This document shows positions 4,939 through 7,220 of a DNA stretch of 7,220 bases, in pieces (positions within the stretch are counted from its first letter, which is position 1; each line of letters starts with the position of its first letter). This DNA comes from Chthonomonadaceae bacterium (GTDB lineage Bacteria; Armatimonadota; Chthonomonadetes; Chthonomonadales; Chthonomonadaceae), in contig JANXLO010000533.1 of assembly GCA_025355115.1 (NCBI GenBank), forward strand, positions 1 through 7,220, in the 5' to 3' direction. The position numbers and the translations under genes are program-made. The notes beneath the pieces were generated by a model. It saw nothing but the letters and a program-made list of their open reading frames with translations, was not told the DNA's origin and did not search any database.

Positions 4939-7220
4939 AAATTTCCCTCTTCCAGTTGAGCTGGGCCTCGCTCCTGCTCGGCGGAGCCATCTTCGCCACA
5001 GCGCAGGAGAAGCCTGTCGTCAAGCCCACCCCGCCGGTTCAAGCAAAGCCCGCCACGAAACCGGGTGCGGCGCAGGAGAAGGCCGTCGCCAATCCTGCCC
5101 TGCCCGTCCAGGAGAAGCCAGCTGCCGGCCCCGCAATTCCCGCGGCGAAAAAGACGCCTGATCCGCTCGTCGAGCTCGAGGCCGACCGCAAGCCAGCTCT
5201 GCATACCGGCGGCAAAGTCTTGATCCGCAACGGCACCGTCATCACCGTCACGAAGGGCGTCCTCGTCAACGCCGACGTGCTGGTGCAGAACGGCAAGATC
5301 GTCGCCATCGGCAAGGCGCTGCCGGCGCCCGCCGGAATCGCGGTGATCGACGCGACCGGCAAATTCGTGACGCCCGGCATCATCGACGCGCACTCGCACA
5401 TCGCCGAGGACGCCACCAACGAGGCGACCGACAGCATCACCGCCGAGGTTCGCATCCACGATGTGATCGATCCGCAGTCGATCTCCATCTTTCGCGGCCT
5501 CTCCAATGGAGTCACCACCTCCCTGCTGCTGCACGGCAGCGCGAACGCCATTGGCGGCCAGAGCGTCGTCGTGAAGATGAAATGGAACGGCACGGTCGAG
5601 GAGATGATCGTCCCGGACGCGCCGCGCATGGTGAAGTTCGCGCTGGGCGAGAACGTGAAGCGCAGTGGCCAGTCGAGCGGCGCGACGCGCTTTCCCTCGA
5701 CCCGGATGGGCGTCGAGGCGGTCTACCGCCGAGCGTTCACTCAGGCCCGAACGTACATGGCGGACTGGGCCAAATACGAGACGGCGAAGCAGAGCGACCC
5801 CGGCGCCGTCCCCCCGCGCCGTGATCTGCGACTTGAGACTCTGGCGGGCATTCTGAAGCGCGAAATCTGGGTGCAGTGTCACTGCTACCGGGCCGACGAG
5901 ATGCTCATGATGGTCCGGCTGAGCCAGGAGTTCGGCTTCAAGATCGGCGCGCTTCAGCACGCGCTGGAGGCCTACAAGATCGCTCCGGAGCTGGCGGAGG
6001 CGCACATCCCGATCTCCACATTCGCCGACGCATGGGCCTACAAGGTTGAGGCCGACAACGCCATTCCCTACAACGCAGCCCTCTGCGAGCGGGCAGGGAT
6101 CATCACCTCCGTCAATTCCGACAACCAGGGAGGCACCTACCGCCTCAACCTGGAGGCGGCGAAGGCCATAAAGTTCGGCGGGCTTAACGAAGAGGAGGCG
6201 TGGAGACTCGTCACCATCAATCCCGCCATTCAGCTCGGCGTCGACCGGAGGACGGGAAGCCTTGAGGCCGGCAAGGATGCCGACATCGTCGTGTGGGACG
6301 GCCATCCGTTCAGCGTCTATTCCAAGTGCGTGACCACTCTGGTTGAGGGCGAGGTCTTCTTTCAGCGACGGGACGCTTTCGGAGTCGATAAGACTTCGAC
6401 GGCGAGCACTGGCGTCCTCCCCTCCCTCACGGAGCCATTCAGTTTGCCTGTCCCGCCGGACACACGCACCTACGCCGTGGTCGGCGCGACTTTGCATCCC
6501 ATCTCAGGGCCGGACATTCCCGGCGGAACTCTGGTGGTCGAGGACGGTCGCATCAAGGCCATCGGCAGAAACGTCCCCATTCCTCGAGGCACGTTCGTCG
6601 TTCAGGCGAAGGGGCTTCACGTCTATCCCGGCATGATCGACGGCGGCTCTGATCTAGGCCTCGCCGAAATCGAGCAGGTTAACGCCACCATCGACAGCAG
6701 CGAAATCGGCCCCTTTCAGCCAGACCTGCTGGCGCTCACAGCCGTTCATGCGGACAGCGAGCATATTCCCGTCACCCGCTGCGACGGGGTGACGGCCGTC
6801 ATGACGCACCCCGCCGAGGGCGGCGGCTTCGGGGGAGGCGGGCCAGTCATCTCCGGGCAGGGTGCCGTCATCAACCTGAGCGGCTGGACTCCCGAGCTGA
6901 TGAAAGTCCGCAGCCCCGGCGGCCTGTACGTCAACTTCCCGGAGGGCACGCGCCGCATTCCACGGGCGTTCCGCTCCTTCCTGCCGGCGGATTTCCTCCA
7001 GCAGCAACGAGACGCCGAGAAGGAGCAGACGAAGAAGATCGCCGACTACTTCGCAAAGGCGAAACGGTACTCGGACGCGAAGACTCTGCTCGGAACCGCA
7101 CCGACGGTCGATCCGCAGATGGAGGCCATGATCCCCTACGTCACAGGCAAACTGCCGGTCGTATTCAACGTCGGCACGGCCTACGGAATCAAAAAAGCCG
7201 TGGAGTTCGCCGAGCAGCAC
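4935..7220 (+). CDS. Exported two-domain amidohydrolase, 3' end outside the window
   Basis: Open for 762 codons with no stop before the right edge, so the gene is partial. ATG at 4935 overlaps the previous stop as ATGA, with GAGGA (4921-4925) 9 nt upstream. Residues 1-23 are a signal peptide (cleavage likely ATA|QEK), so it acts outside the cytoplasm. Residues 24-75 are a Pro/Ala/Lys linker with three QEK units. Domain 1 (about 78-480) is an amidohydrolase with the metal set intact: PGIIDAHSH (H153, H155), H316 in QCHCYR, H342 in ALQHALEAYK and D396 in NSDNQGG, plus GGQSVVVKMKW (K214 or K216, a possible bridging lysine), closing with TGSLEAGKDADIVVWDG. It resembles imidazolonepropionase-related hydrolases (COG1228-like). 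Domain 2 (about 505 onward) has the beta-sandwich (GTLVVEDGRIKAIG), but PGMIDGGSD (565-573) replaces PG-x-ID-x-HxH, so it is probably inactive and resembles the upstream protein. A hydrolase of C-N bonds in peptides or cyclic amides is plausible; the substrate is unknown. Confidence 0.88.
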   Translation, partial: MKISLFQLSWASLLLGGAIFATAQEKPVVKPTPPVQAKPATKPGAAQEKAVANPALPVQEKPAAGPAIPAAKKTPDPLVELEADRKPALHTGGKVLIRNGTVITVTKGVLVNADVLVQNGKIVAIGKALPAPAGIAVIDATGKFVTPGIIDAHSHIAEDATNEATDSITAEVRIHDVIDPQSISIFRGLSNGVTTSLLLHGSANAIGGQSVVVKMKWNGTVEEMIVPDAPRMVKFALGENVKRSGQSSGATRFPSTRMGVEAVYRRAFTQARTYMADWAKYETAKQSDPGAVPPRRDLRLETLAGILKREIWVQCHCYRADEMLMMVRLSQEFGFKIGALQHALEAYKIAPELAEAHIPISTFADAWAYKVEADNAIPYNAALCERAGIITSVNSDNQGGTYRLNLEAAKAIKFGGLNEEEAWRLVTINPAIQLGVDRRTGSLEAGKDADIVVWDGHPFSVYSKCVTTLVEGEVFFQRRDAFGVDKTSTASTGVLPSLTEPFSLPVPPDTRTYAVVGATLHPISGPDIPGGTLVVEDGRIKAIGRNVPIPRGTFVVQAKGLHVYPGMIDGGSDLGLAEIEQVNATIDSSEIGPFQPDLLALTAVHADSEHIPVTRCDGVTAVMTHPAEGGGFGGGGPVISGQGAVINLSGWTPELMKVRSPGGLYVNFPEGTRRIPRAFRSFLPADFLQQQRDAEKEQTKKIADYFAKAKRYSDAKTLLGTAPTVDPQMEAMIPYVTGKLPVVFNVGTAYGIKKAVEFAEQH
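5004..5117 (+). repeat. Three CAGGAGAAG repeats in the linker coding region
   Basis: CAGGAGAAG occurs at 5004-5012, 5073-5081 and 5109-5117, all in the same frame, encoding QEK within AQEKPVV, AQEKAVA and VQEKPAA. The first two copies share the longer GCGCAGGAGAAG. Spacings are 69 and 36 bp, both multiples of three. This looks like a duplicated Pro/Ala/Lys linker unit between the signal peptide and the first catalytic domain. Confidence 0.6.

Noticed and set aside
4836..6497. A 553-codon open frame on the minus strand, antisense to both amidohydrolase genes
   Set aside because: Its translation is compositionally biased (Arg, Gly, Asp, Leu) with no recognisable motif, while the plus strand encodes clear amidohydrolase motifs throughout. 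Long antisense frames are common in GC-rich codon-biased genes.

Overview
The window is GC-rich, densely coding bacterial DNA. It holds five protein-coding genes, four complete and one running off the right edge, with no RNA genes, CRISPR arrays or mobile elements that I can see. The mix is core biosynthesis (phenylalanine, fatty acid) beside a pair of exported amidohydrolase-superfamily proteins. Bacterial-type accD-accA, a P-protein close to the Pseudomonas layout, and secreted amidohydrolases with low-complexity Pro/Gly/Ala segments fit a Gram-negative-type bacterium of a soil or environmental phylum such as Acidobacteriota or Armatimonadota. That placement is a weak inference; the sequence holds no phylogenetic marker that I can resolve by eye.

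Left part (1-1113): after a G/C homopolymer palindrome at the very edge, pheA lies on the minus strand and encodes a complete chorismate mutase-prephenate dehydratase with a C-terminal ACT domain. A 121-bp spacer separates it from the divergent plus-strand accD-accA unit (1235-3077). This unit encodes the beta and alpha carboxyltransferase subunits of acetyl-CoA carboxylase. The two genes overlap by 20 bp, and a strong Shine-Dalgarno sequence for accA sits inside the end of accD. Both subunits keep their overall family signature, but each departs from consensus at a normally very conserved motif (AccA DTPGAYPG, AccD PTTGG).

Middle spacer (3078-3321): an 11-bp perfect inverted repeat probably ends the acc transcript. 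One base after it starts a near-consensus sigma-70-type promoter (TTGACT, 18 bp, TATAAT). This is followed by a leader of about 100 nt with a 6-bp hairpin, then a Shine-Dalgarno sequence and a TTG start.

Right part (3322-7220): two translationally coupled genes (ATGA overlap) encode exported amidohydrolase-like proteins. The first (538 aa) has lost the HxH metal motif and other metal-ligand positions and looks like a pseudoenzyme, with a Gly/Pro/Ala-rich insert of about 80 residues. The second (762 or more residues, incomplete) has a signal peptide, a Pro/Ala/Lys linker with repeated QEK units, an amidohydrolase domain with intact metal ligands, and then a second amidohydrolase-like domain that also lacks HxH and resembles the first gene's product. 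The layout suggests an exported enzyme made and perhaps working with a catalytically dead paralogue. This is the most interesting part of the window; substrate and function are unknown.
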